Of a DNA stretch of 64,000 nucleotides, positions 19,835 through 28,068 are shown in pieces. Each line of letters begins with the position of its first letter. The first letter of the stretch is position 1. The translations under genes and the position numbers were made by a program. The notes beneath the pieces are model-generated. The model saw only the letters and a list, made by a program, of their open reading frames with translations, did not search any database and had not been told where the DNA came from. Source of the DNA: Clostridium saccharobutylicum DSM 13864 (lineage in GTDB: Bacteria; Bacillota; Clostridia; Clostridiales; Clostridiaceae). The stretch is taken from positions 1,886,501-1,950,500 of the forward strand of contig NC_022571.1 of assembly GCF_000473995.1 (NCBI RefSeq), read 5' to 3'.

Positions 19835-19910
19835 AAGTGTGAACATTATAGTGAGAATGAATATCATATACAATTGGCTTATTAAGAAGGTATTTAATAT
19901 AAATTCTGAA

Positions 19911-20098
19911 AGGCAGATATCAAATCGACCTTATCATAAGAAATTTCTTGTAATATCTGCAATTATAAGAAAGTAGTAATTTTACTTGCAGATGCAGTTT
20001 CAAGAAATTTATTTTCTCCAATTGAAATACCTGTAGCAATTACAATTTCAATTTTTGGAGTGCCATATTTTATTTACTTAATGATGAAGGAGAATTAG
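19911..20098 (+). pseudogene. 3' fragment of FecCD-type iron-siderophore permease
   Basis: The first part reads RQISNRPYHKKFLVISAII and, after a frameshift near 19968, continues as LLADAVSRNLFSPIEIPVA and ends YFIYLMMKEN-stop. This is the typical FecCD permease C-terminus (LLAD...R...P.E.PVG). The 5' two-thirds are absent. Confidence 0.8.
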
Positions 20099-20223
20099 AT
20101 GAAAGGTATTAGTGTAAAAAAACTTATAACTTAAGAAAAATCTACGGAATAGATGTTAAATTACAATTAAGTGAAAATGGTGAATATCAAATTTGTGTAG
20201 AATATGAACTTATGAAAGGATAA
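20099..20223 (+). pseudogene. FecE-type ATPase remnant with internal deletion
   Basis: The ATG has AAGGAG upstream and follows the permease remnant as in FecCDE operons. It reads MKGISVKKL and breaks; after a frame change the tail reads RKIYGIDVKLQLSENG and ends at TAA 20221. Start and end of the ATPase remain, while the Walker motifs are deleted. Assignment rests on gene order and the YGIDV tail. Confidence 0.6.
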
Positions 20224-20258
20224 CATGAGAAATAAAATTAAGTCAATGGAACAATTAA

Positions 20259-20324
20259 GAAGTGAATGATGTAAATATTATGTTAATTGGTTTGTGTAGC
20301 AAATGTAAGATAGATAACAAGTAA
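20259..20324 (+). pseudogene. 3' fragment of fur-like gene
   Basis: Encodes EVNDVNIMLIGLCSKCKIDN plus K-stop, matching the end of the intact Fur-family protein (EVNDIDIMFIGLCSTCKMD). Only the last 22 codons remain, keeping the second CxxC. Confidence 0.85.
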
Positions 20325-20360
20325 CTAATAATAAAAAAGTGAAATTTAAATTCAAGATAT

Positions 20361-20409
20361 AATTTTAGGGCTATATTTTAATGGAATGTTGAAATATAGC
20401 CCTAAAATT
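20361..20409. terminator. Bidirectional terminator
   Basis: Perfect 18-bp stem (20361-20378 with 20392-20409) and 13-nt loop, ending 15 bp from the stop of the minus-strand DtxR gene. A/T runs lie on both sides. Confidence 0.85.
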
Positions 20410-20423
20410 TATTTTTATTAAGT

Positions 20424-20807
20424 TTATAAGTTAATATTACGAGTATTTTTATTAACATATTTTTTTATAGCTTCAAAGCTTTCATTACTTATGACATGTT
20501 CAATTCTGCATGCATCCTCAGCAGCAGTTTTAGCATCTACTCCTAGATTTTCTAACCAGCCAGAAAGAAAAGTATGTTTTTCATAAACCATGGCTGCTAT
20601 TTTTTTACCTGCTTCAGTAAGGTGAATATATCCTTCAGTTGTCATAGTTATATATTCTTTTTCACGTAGATTTTTCATAGCAACACTTACACTAGGTTTT
20701 TTAAAATTAAGCTCAGTAGCGACATCAATAGAACGAACTATAGATGATTTGTGGCTTAATATTAAAATAGTTTCTAAATAATTTTCAACAGATTCATTTA
20801 TAGTCAT
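20424..20807 (-). CDS. DtxR/MntR-family metal-dependent regulator
   Basis: 127 residues, the short form (N-terminal winged helix plus dimerization/metal-binding domain, no SH3/FeoA-like third domain). Visible features are VENYLETILIL, the recognition helix FKKPSVSVAMKNLREKEYI, and metal-ligand-type residues E-K-H-T-F-L and C-R-I-E-H-V-I. MntR proteins sense Mn and IdeR/DtxR proteins sense Fe; with a Cys in CRIEH the iron-sensing type is plausible. It is divergent from the DUF2325-Nramp genes. Two GTTAG-N6-CTAAC dyads in the 572-bp spacer are its likely targets. The RBS on its own strand is GGGAGAAG. Confidence 0.93.
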   Translation of the reverse strand: MTINESVENYLETILILSHKSSIVRSIDVATELNFKKPSVSVAMKNLREKEYITMTTEGYIHLTEAGKKIAAMVYEKHTFLSGWLENLGVDAKTAAEDACRIEHVISNESFEAIKKYVNKNTRNINL

Positions 20808-21102
20808 ATAAAATCTTCTCCCTATAAATTATATATAGTTATGTTAAATTCTTAATGAAGTAAGTATATCATAATGAATAATGAACATCAAATATATAAG
20901 ATGTTTTCGTACACCATTCTTAATATAGGAATATATATTCTAAATCATATTACCATACATATTCTGAAGAATATGCTTAAAAGATGCTGAATCAAATGAT
21001 GTTAGTTGAAAATATTAGAATAGATAAGTTATTATCATAAAAATAATCTTTTTAAATAATTCATATATGCTAGTATACTAGACAGCTTGTAAAAAATGTA
21101 TT

Positions 21103-21142
21103 AAAATAGTATTAGTTAGTTTAGACTAACTAATACTATTTT
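21103..21142. promoter_or_regulatory. 18-bp perfect dyad containing GTTAG-N6-CTAAC
   Basis: Arms 21103-21120 and 21125-21142 are fully complementary around TTAG; the core is GTTAG (21115-21119), TTTAGA, CTAAC (21126-21130). It lies between divergent genes, so an operator is favoured over a terminator, although the T-run at its right end leaves that possible. Confidence 0.65.
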
Positions 21143-21250
21143 TAGACATAAAGTATATAAAAAAATTGTTTTATATTACTGATATAGTTATTCTATTATT
21201 ATTTTTATGAATATGCTAGTAAAAATAATGGCATTATATAAATATAAAAT

Positions 21251-21272
21251 TAAGTTAGTTTATACTAACTTA
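21251..21272. promoter_or_regulatory. GTTAG-N6-CTAAC dyad before DUF2325 gene
   Basis: TAAGTTAG and CTAACTTA flank TTTATA. It has the same half-sites and spacing as 21103-21142 and 26215-26230, about 110 bp before the DUF2325 ATG. Probable DtxR-family operator. Confidence 0.65.
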
Positions 21273-21379
21273 GGAGTGTTTAATTTATTTGATTGTGCCT
21301 TAGATGTAGAAAAAAATAAATAAAACACTAAAAACATATTATTATTTTAAGGACAGATATATGAAAGGGGAAAAGAAAA

Positions 21380-21670
21380 ATGAGTATTGTTATAATTGGT
21401 GGGCATGATCGAATGGTATGTGAATATAAAAGAATATGTAAAAATTATAATTGTAAAGCTAAAATTTTTACTCAAATGTCTGGTGAATTAAGTAAACAAA
21501 TTGGCAAACCTGATTTACTTGTGTTATTTACAAACACTGTATCACATAAGATGATAAAGTGTGCTTTATCAAAATTAGATGTAAATGAAGCTGAATTAAT
21601 AAGATGTCATAATAGCAGTGGAAGTGCATTAAAAAAAATATTAGACTGTAGATGCTGTAAAATGCATTAA
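21380..21670 (+). CDS. DUF2325 domain protein
   Basis: 96 residues matching the DUF2325 pattern: VIIGGHDRM at the N-terminus, PDLLVLFTNTVSHKM in the middle, R-C-H-N-S-S near 74, then a Cys-rich end (CRCCKMH). The family is small and Rossmann-like, has no settled function and often sits beside metal transporters. GAAAGGGG precedes the ATG. Two DtxR-like dyads upstream and the Nramp gene downstream suggest a metal-linked job. The terminal C-x-C-C-x-x-H could bind a metal; this is inference. Confidence 0.85.
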   Translation: MSIVIIGGHDRMVCEYKRICKNYNCKAKIFTQMSGELSKQIGKPDLLVLFTNTVSHKMIKCALSKLDVNEAELIRCHNSSGSALKKILDCRCCKMH

Positions 21671-21748
21671 TCATATTAACTAAAGTAACTGTGATGCTGT
21701 TGATAGAAACACCAGTGTACTAAATGGTAACAGTTGATAAATTTTTAT

Positions 21749-21914
21749 ATTAGGCACATGAAAGAAAATAACAAGTCCAAAATGCCGTGATTATTTTGCA
21801 TCAGGCAAGGAAGTGGATTTGTCTCATAGCGGGCTATTAGAGGAATCCACTGACGCAGCATGATGCGAAATAGGCTTGGCAGATGGACTTGTTATTTTTT
21901 TGAATGTGCCTTAT
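21749..21914. repeat. 166-bp palindromic MITE-like repeat, full copy
   Basis: Outer arms 21752-21779 and 21884-21911 are near-perfect inverted copies (AGGCACAT...AACAAGTCCA). The core holds nested dyads: TTTTGCATCA with TGATGCGAAA, AGTGGATT with AATCCACT, and CTCATAGC with GCTATTAGAG. The element ends 14 bp before the Nramp start, so its right end supplies the sequence just before GGGGAGG. No transposase ORF is inside. A deleted copy lies at 10542-10582. Confidence 0.8.
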
Positions 21915-21928
21915 GGGGAGGTAAGAAC

Positions 21929-23170
21929 ATGAAAAATATAGGAAGACAGCATAATCCCAAATTGAATTTTTTAAAATATATTGGACCAGGAATTCTTGTA
22001 ACCGTTGGCTTCATTGATCCAGGAAATTGGGCAGCAAATGTGGCGGCAGGATCTCAATATGGATATCAGCTTTTGTGGATGGTAACTTTATCTACGTTTA
22101 TGCTGATTATATTACAGCATAATGCAGCACATTTAGGAATTGCTACTGGATATTGTTTATCAGAATGTGCAAGTATGTTTTTAAAACCTTGGCTTAGCAG
22201 AATAATTCTAAATTCTGCTATGATAGCAGCAGTTTCAACAGCAATGGCCGAGATACTAGGCAGTGCAATAGCATTAAATATGCTTTTTAACATTCCATTG
22301 AAATTAGGTGCTTTATTGATTTTAGTGTTTGTTTTATTTATTTTATTTACAAATTCTTATATAAAGCTTGAAAAAATTATTATGGGATTTGTATCTTTAA
22401 TTGGTATCTCATTTCTGATTGAAGTGAGCATGGTGCATGTACCTTGGAAGGAAGTTGCTGTAAATTTTGTGACACCTAAATTTCCATATGGTTCTATACC
22501 AGTTATTATGAGTGTTTTAGGAGCTGTTGTAATGCCACATAATCTATTTTTACATTCAGAAGTAATTCAAACCCGTCAGTGGAATCTGGAAAAAGAGGAA
22601 GTCATTCAAAAACAGTTAAAATATGAGTTTATGGATACATTAATTTCTATGCTGATTGGATGGGCTATTAACAGTGCAATGATTATTGTTTCGGCTGCAA
22701 TATTCTTTTCAAATAGAGTAAATGTTACTGAGTTAGAACAATCACAGCAGATGTTAAAGCCATTGCTTGGAAATGCAGCGTCTATATTGTTTGCTATGGC
22801 ACTTTTGTTTGCAGGTATTTCTTCTTCAATAACTGCTGGAATGGCTGGTGGAAGCATTTTTGCTGGAATATATAAGGAACCTTATGATATTAAAGGTTCT
22901 CACACAAAAGTTGGAATAATTATAACTTTAGTATTAGCTACAATTATTATTTTCTTTATTAATAATCCATTTCAAGGCTTGATATATTCACAGATGCTCT
23001 TAAGTATTCAGCTGCCTGTATCTATTTTTCTGCAAGTATACTTAACGTCTTCTAAAAAAGTAATGAATAAGTATGCTAATTCTATAGGAAACAAAATTCT
23101 TCTCGTTATTATTGGAATAGTTGTAACAGTTCTTAATATTATGCTGTTAATTAATACTATAAATTCTTAG
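21929..23170 (+). CDS. mntH: Nramp-family divalent metal transporter
   Basis: 413 residues with 11 or so membrane helices. It has the DPGN metal-binding motif in helix 1 (FIDPGNWAANVAAGS, about residue 29) and the MPH motif in helix 6 (VVMPHNLFLHSE, about 202), so it is a canonical Mn/Fe proton symporter. The ATG at 21929 is chosen because GGGGAGG sits 8 nt upstream and the protein then starts MKNIGRQHNP; the longer frame to 21860 runs through the MITE-like repeat. DtxR-type sites lie upstream of the preceding gene. A 103-bp fragment of a paralogue is found at 19732. Confidence 0.94.
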   Translation: MKNIGRQHNPKLNFLKYIGPGILVTVGFIDPGNWAANVAAGSQYGYQLLWMVTLSTFMLIILQHNAAHLGIATGYCLSECASMFLKPWLSRIILNSAMIAAVSTAMAEILGSAIALNMLFNIPLKLGALLILVFVLFILFTNSYIKLEKIIMGFVSLIGISFLIEVSMVHVPWKEVAVNFVTPKFPYGSIPVIMSVLGAVVMPHNLFLHSEVIQTRQWNLEKEEVIQKQLKYEFMDTLISMLIGWAINSAMIIVSAAIFFSNRVNVTELEQSQQMLKPLLGNAASILFAMALLFAGISSSITAGMAGGSIFAGIYKEPYDIKGSHTKVGIIITLVLATIIIFFINNPFQGLIYSQMLLSIQLPVSIFLQVYLTSSKKVMNKYANSIGNKILLVIIGIVVTVLNIMLLINTINS

Positions 23171-23294
23171 TTGAAAAGTCATCAACGCAGTTAATTTATT
23201 GATAGACTTTATGTATGTAAGGCAAGGGAATAAGTATACATCTATCTATAAAGATTGTTTTTGTAAATATAAGATATAAATAATGGAGAAGGTG

Positions 23295-24068
23295 ATGCAT
23301 TTGAAAGTATATGAATTTGGAAATGAAGAAAAGCCATCTATTATGCTATTGCCAGGGACGTGCTGTCATTGGAAAAATAATTTTTCTAAGGTAATAGATT
23401 TATTAACTGAAGATTTTTTTGTTGTATGCGTATCATATGATGGATTTGATGAAACAGAAAACATAGAATTCCCAGATATGCTTACTGAAGTAGCAAAAAT
23501 TGAAGATTATATTAGGCAGAGATTTAATGGAAAGATACATGCTGTATATGGTTGTTCTCTCGGTGGTTCTTTTGTAGGATTAATGGTACAGAGAAGAAAA
23601 ATTTACATGAATCATGGAATTTTAGGCAGTTCAGATTTGGATCAAGCTACAAAGCAGATTGCTGCAGTAAAGACAAAACTTATGATTTCATTTTTTTATA
23701 AAATGTTACATATAGGAAAAGTTCCAAGATTTATTAGAAAACGGATGTTAAAAAAGGGAGGAGAAGAATTTACAATAAATGGACTTCGTATGATGGGAAT
23801 AGGTGGCGTTGATATGTCCTTTGTTACTAAGAAAAGTATGAAAAATCAATTTTATACTGATCTTATAACAAAATTAGAGAATAATATTCAAGTGCCTGGA
23901 ACAACAATTCACTGTTTTTATGCTGCCAAGATGGGAAAAAAATATAAAAGTAGATATGAGCAGCATTTTAGGAGACCGCATATTATTGAACATAATTTAT
24001 TACATGAAGAACTTCTTGTGTGTAATCCTAAGGAATGGGTAGAGAATATTAAGAGCTGCATATTATAA
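23295..24068 (+). CDS. Alpha/beta hydrolase
   Basis: About 257 residues. IMLLPGTCCHWKNNF holds the oxyanion region and GCSLGG (about 94) is the nucleophile elbow with Ser; a late His is in E-H-N-L-L-H-E-E. The most likely start is ATG 23295 or TTG 23301, since GGAGAAGG overlaps the upstream ATG at 23283. Substrate unknown. It lies between Nramp and a PanE-like reductase, in a run of same-strand genes leading to the second ABC pair, so a role in metallophore processing (ester or thioester hydrolysis) is possible but unproven. Confidence 0.82.
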   Translation: MHLKVYEFGNEEKPSIMLLPGTCCHWKNNFSKVIDLLTEDFFVVCVSYDGFDETENIEFPDMLTEVAKIEDYIRQRFNGKIHAVYGCSLGGSFVGLMVQRRKIYMNHGILGSSDLDQATKQIAAVKTKLMISFFYKMLHIGKVPRFIRKRMLKKGGEEFTINGLRMMGIGGVDMSFVTKKSMKNQFYTDLITKLENNIQVPGTTIHCFYAAKMGKKYKSRYEQHFRRPHIIEHNLLHEELLVCNPKEWVENIKSCIL

Positions 24069-24171
24069 AAAGTGAATATTAAAGTGTTTATAAAATAAGA
24101 ACAAGCTTGTAATTTTAATTTTTTATAATAAATAATTCTATAGAAATTATTCATTAATGGGAGGAAGCTTT

Positions 24172-25134
24172 ATGAAAATATTAATATATGGAGCAGGTGT
24201 TTTAGGCTCTTATGCGACTTATGAATTAAAGAGAGTAGGTCATGAAGTTACTATTTTAGCTAGGGGTAAAAGATATGAAGAACTGAAAGAAAAAGGATTG
24301 GTAATTAGGCATTGGCTGCAAAGAAGAACAACAGTAGATAAAATAAATATAGTGAAAGAATTACTTCCAGAGGATCAATACGATGTAACCTTTATAGTTA
24401 TGCAAAGTTCACAAGTTAAAGCTGTATTACCGGATATTAGTGCAAATGTTAGATGTCCATTATTTGTGTTTGTTGGCAATGAAGATAAGGCAAAAGAAAT
24501 AGCTGATGAAATTAAAAATACATCTATAAGTAATCCAAGGATACTCTTTGGATTTTTTAGTATTGGTGGAAGACGTGAAGATGGTAAAGTAATCAGCGTG
24601 CATACAAAGCATCCGGATTTTGATATTGGAAATTTAGAGGGTAAGGATGACTATAAATCTATTTTAGAAAAAATATTCAAGGCAACAAGATTTAAAATAA
24701 AGTATCACATAAATATGGATGATTTTTTTAAAACTCATATTGCATTTATTATGCCACTAGCATATTTAGCCTATATGTCTAATTGTGATTTGAGAAAAAT
24801 AGCAAGTAATAAAAAAGCATTAAATGCTGCTATTGATGCCATAGTAGAAGGATGTGATGTACTGGTTAAGTTAGGATATAAAATTGATCCGGAGATCAGC
24901 TTAAATTTTTTAAAAAATTATAGAAAAATAGTTTATTTTGGATTAAAGTTATGTGTAGCAACCCCGGTGGGAAGGCTGGCGATAAGCGATCATTGCAAAG
25001 CAGCATGTAATGAAATGAAATACCTAGATAAAACATTAGTAGAATTGACTAAAAAATCAAAATTACAAACACCAAATATAAATAAGCTTAGAGAATATTT
25101 GATTAAGTATGTAAATCAAAAGAATATTCAGTAG
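24172..25134 (+). CDS. Ketopantoate reductase family (PanE/ApbA-like) NAD(P)H oxidoreductase
   Basis: 320 residues. The N-terminus MKILIYGAGVLGSYATYELK is the GxGxxG nucleotide fold; VFVGNEDKAKEIADEI and the all-helical C-terminal half fit the PanE/ApbA architecture. Start ATG 24172 is preferred over 24157 because the earlier ATG overlaps GGGAGGAAG, the RBS. Whether it makes pantoate (needed for phosphopantetheine) or reduces another keto substrate is unclear; the catalytic Lys/Glu pattern is not obvious. Several clostridial genomes carry multiple paralogues. Confidence 0.8.
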   Translation: MKILIYGAGVLGSYATYELKRVGHEVTILARGKRYEELKEKGLVIRHWLQRRTTVDKINIVKELLPEDQYDVTFIVMQSSQVKAVLPDISANVRCPLFVFVGNEDKAKEIADEIKNTSISNPRILFGFFSIGGRREDGKVISVHTKHPDFDIGNLEGKDDYKSILEKIFKATRFKIKYHINMDDFFKTHIAFIMPLAYLAYMSNCDLRKIASNKKALNAAIDAIVEGCDVLVKLGYKIDPEISLNFLKNYRKIVYFGLKLCVATPVGRLAISDHCKAACNEMKYLDKTLVELTKKSKLQTPNINKLREYLIKYVNQKNIQ

Positions 25135-25160
25135 GGAGTATTATTTGGAAGGGATATGTA

Positions 25161-26120
25161 ATGGAGGCAACAAACAGAGATAAGCAATTATATGGTAATG
25201 AAGTAGAAATTGTCAGAAGAGATGATGATTGTACAATTTATAGGATTAATAATTCAAAAGGTGATGCTGTTATAACAAGCTATTCTGTGTTTCCAGGAAT
25301 TGAATTAATCTATAATGATGTTCATACCCAGTGGGTAAGCATTGATGGAGAACAACCCAAAAATATTTTGGAAATTAATCATTGTAAAGAAGGGATAATT
25401 GAATGTGAGAATAGAAAGGGAGAGTATCTTTATATTTCAAAAGGAAATTTAGCTATAAATCAAAAGTATAACATGAAAAATAGTTGTAATTTTCCTTTAA
25501 ACCATTTTCACGGAATTACAGTGGCTGTAGATCTTGATAAAATACCCAATTGGCAATCTAGTGTTTTAGAAGATGTTTCAGTTAATTTGTTAGAGTTAAA
25601 AAACAAATTTTGCGAAAATAGTAAGGGTTTCTTAGTAATAAGAGAAAACCAGAGCATTGAACATATTTTCTCAGAACTATATTCGGTATCTGAAAAAATA
25701 AGAAAAGGATACCATAAAGTAAAAATGTTGGAATTGTTTCTTTTTTTAAGCAGTCTAGAACAGGAGGATCTAGTACAGAGTAAGAAATATTATCCAAAAA
25801 CACAGGTTGATATCATAAAAGCTATAAAGGAATATTTAATAATTCATCTGTCTGAAAAAATAACTTTAGATCAACTGTCAGTACAATTTCAAATTCCTCT
25901 TACAACAATGAAAATTGTATTCAAAGAAATATACGGAGACAGTATTTATTCATTTATAAGAACTTACAAGATGCAGAAAGCAGCAGAGCTTTTAAAGAAT
26001 ACTAATGAAGATATTAATGTGATTGCTGGAAGTCTTGGGTATGATAATGCAAGTAAATTTTCAGAAGCATTTAAAAAAGTTATAGGATTAAATCCAAGTC
26101 TATATAGAAAAAATGTCTAA
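25161..26120 (+). CDS. AraC-family regulator (second in island)
   Basis: 319 residues with an N-terminal ligand-type domain and a C-terminal AraC helix-turn-helix (about 220-318; ...DQLSVQFQIPLTTM... and L-G-Y-D-N-A-S-K-F-S-E-A-F-K-K). Overall it resembles the regulator at 9520 in length and in the VFPGIELIY / IFPGISIAY segment, so the two are probably paralogues. It lies 180 bp before the second ABC pair on the same strand and probably controls it. GGAAGGG lies upstream of the ATG. Confidence 0.9.
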   Translation: MEATNRDKQLYGNEVEIVRRDDDCTIYRINNSKGDAVITSYSVFPGIELIYNDVHTQWVSIDGEQPKNILEINHCKEGIIECENRKGEYLYISKGNLAINQKYNMKNSCNFPLNHFHGITVAVDLDKIPNWQSSVLEDVSVNLLELKNKFCENSKGFLVIRENQSIEHIFSELYSVSEKIRKGYHKVKMLELFLFLSSLEQEDLVQSKKYYPKTQVDIIKAIKEYLIIHLSEKITLDQLSVQFQIPLTTMKIVFKEIYGDSIYSFIRTYKMQKAAELLKNTNEDINVIAGSLGYDNASKFSEAFKKVIGLNPSLYRKNV

Positions 26121-26214
26121 ATGGAGCATTGATAACAAAATAGAGTAGAGAAATTAAATGTAATATATTAGAATTAATTCAGTGCCTAAAAATGGCACAA
26201 AAAAATGTATGGTG

Positions 26215-26230
26215 GTTAGCTAAAACTAAC
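26215..26230. promoter_or_regulatory. GTTAG-N6-CTAAC dyad before second ABC pair
   Basis: GTTAG (26215-26219), CTAAAA, CTAAC (26226-26230). Same half-sites and spacing as the two dyads beside the DtxR-family gene, indicating shared control. Confidence 0.6.
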
Positions 26231-26250
26231 TGGATGGAGGAGATATATAG

Positions 26251-26286
26251 ATGCCGGTTTCAAGTGAAGGGAGAGGAAAAATGTAA
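26251..26286 (+). CDS. 11-codon leader ORF before ABC pair
   Basis: ATG with a strong GGAGGAG 8 nt upstream encodes MPVSSEGRGKM and ends TAA at 26284-26286, 14 bp before the ABC ATG; its stop overlaps the TAAGGAGAGG ribosome site of that gene. This suits translational coupling. No similarity recognised. Confidence 0.45.
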   Translation: MPVSSEGRGKM

Positions 26287-26300
26287 GGAGAGGATTTGAA

Positions 26301-28067
26301 ATGAAAAAAGAATCAAGTATATCAAAATTATTTAGATATGCAGGAAAATTTAAATATTTGACAATAACTTCGTGGGTGTTATCTGCAGCAAGTGCGCTTA
26401 TGGCATTGATACCATTTGTTTTTATATGGAAAATTATTAAAGAGGTTTTGAATGTCTCGCCAAACTTTAGTGGCGCAAGGAATCTAACACATTATGGCTG
26501 GATGGCAGTACTTTTTTCTATCTTGTCAATGGCTATTTATATAGGAGCTTTACTCTGCTCTCATATAGCTGCATTTCGTGTTCAGGCCAATATAAGATCA
26601 AAGGCTATGCATCATATCGTTACATTGCCATTAGGATTTGTGGATGGTATTGGAAGTGGAAAGATAAGAAAAATTGTAAATGAGTCTAGTGCAGCAACAG
26701 AAACTTATTTAGCACATCAGTTGCCAGATCGTGCAGGTGCATTAGCAACACCTATTGGTCTTTTAGCAATGCTTTTGGTGTTTGACTATCGTCTAGGACT
26801 TTTAAGCTTAATACCAGTTGTTGTTGCATTTGGGATTATGTCATCAATGACTGGAAACAGAATGCAGGAGAAAATGAAAGAGTATCAGAATTCATTAGAG
26901 CAAATGTCAAATGAGGCAATAGAATATGTACGTGGAATACCTGTAGTGAAAACTTTTGGTCAATCTGTTTTTTCTTTTAAAAGATTTAAAGCATCTATTG
27001 ATAACTATGAAAAGTGGGTGACCTCTTATACTAAAGACTTACGTATGCCAATGATGTTTTTCACTACAGCTATTAATGCCGTTTTTGCTGTATTAATAGG
27101 AGCAGGTTTATTTTTTACAAGAAATGAAGTTACAAATGAGTTTCTATTAAATCTTTTGTTCTACATCATTATTACACCAATTATAACAGTTACATTAAAT
27201 AAAATTATGTATTCCAGCGAAAATATGATGATTGTTCAAGATGCATTAGAGAGAATTGATAGCATAATGCGTATAAAACCATTAAGTGAAACAAAAGCAC
27301 CTAAGTATCCTAAGGATAACTCAGTGGTACTTAAAGATGTATCATTTTGTTATAAAGATGCCAAGGAAAACGCGTTAAATCACATTTCACTTGAAATTAA
27401 TTCAGGTGAGCATGTGGCTTTCGTAGGTCCATCTGGTGGAGGAAAAACAACTTTAGCTAGTGTAATAGCTCGTTTTTGGGATGCAGATAGTGGTGAAGTT
27501 AGAATAGGCAACGTAAATGTCAAGGATATTTCAAAAGAAGAATTAATGAATAATGTTTCATTTGTATTTCAAGATAGTAAACTTTTAAAAACTTCAATAT
27601 TTGAAAATATTCGTCTTGCAAAACCGGATGCAACAAGAGAAGAAGTATCAAAAGCATTAAAGGAAGCTCAGTGTGAGGATATTATAGAAAAGCTGACAGA
27701 CGGAATTGATACCATAATTGGTACAAAAGGAAATTATCTGTCAGGTGGTGAAGCGCAGCGTATTTCTATTGCCAGAGCTATGCTTAAAAATGCACCAATT
27801 CTTATACTAGATGAAGCAACTGCATTTGCTGATCCTGACAATGAATCAAAGGTACAAGCTGCCTTTTCTACTTTATCAAAAGGAAAAACAGTAATTATGA
27901 TAGCACACAGACTATCTACTGTAACAGGAGCAGACTGTATTTATGTACTAAAAGGTGGAGAGATATGTGAAGCTGGAAGTCATTCTGAATTGACAAAGCG
28001 AAATGGGTTATATTCGCATATGTGGCATGAATATAATAGTGCTGCAAAATGGAAGGTTGGTGCTTAA
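26301..28067 (+). CDS. ABC transporter, fused permease-ATPase (second pair, first half)
   Basis: 588 residues. Membrane domain about 1-320 (helices at 20-45, 65-90, 140-185, 250-300), then ATPase with GPSGGGKTT near 377, FVFQDSKLL Q-loop, LSGGEAQRIS and ILDEATAFADPD. The arrangement is that of YbtP/IrtA-like siderophore transporters. GGAGAGG precedes the ATG. It starts an apparent two-gene operon with a DtxR-like dyad and a leader ORF upstream. The next gene starts one base after its stop, implying a co-folded heterodimer. Confidence 0.92.
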   Translation: MKKESSISKLFRYAGKFKYLTITSWVLSAASALMALIPFVFIWKIIKEVLNVSPNFSGARNLTHYGWMAVLFSILSMAIYIGALLCSHIAAFRVQANIRSKAMHHIVTLPLGFVDGIGSGKIRKIVNESSAATETYLAHQLPDRAGALATPIGLLAMLLVFDYRLGLLSLIPVVVAFGIMSSMTGNRMQEKMKEYQNSLEQMSNEAIEYVRGIPVVKTFGQSVFSFKRFKASIDNYEKWVTSYTKDLRMPMMFFTTAINAVFAVLIGAGLFFTRNEVTNEFLLNLLFYIIITPIITVTLNKIMYSSENMMIVQDALERIDSIMRIKPLSETKAPKYPKDNSVVLKDVSFCYKDAKENALNHISLEINSGEHVAFVGPSGGGKTTLASVIARFWDADSGEVRIGNVNVKDISKEELMNNVSFVFQDSKLLKTSIFENIRLAKPDATREEVSKALKEAQCEDIIEKLTDGIDTIIGTKGNYLSGGEAQRISIARAMLKNAPILILDEATAFADPDNESKVQAAFSTLSKGKTVIMIAHRLSTVTGADCIYVLKGGEICEAGSHSELTKRNGLYSHMWHEYNSAAKWKVGA

Positions 28068-28068
28068 A

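Noticed and set aside
21103-21142. Rho-independent terminator
   Set aside because: It lies between divergent genes and shares its core with two other GTTAG-N6-CTAAC dyads, so an operator fits better.
21749-21914. Known Mn (yybP-ykoY) riboswitch before the Nramp gene
   Set aside because: The conserved internal loops of that class are not visible and the outer arms behave as a dispersed inverted-repeat element with a second copy elsewhere.
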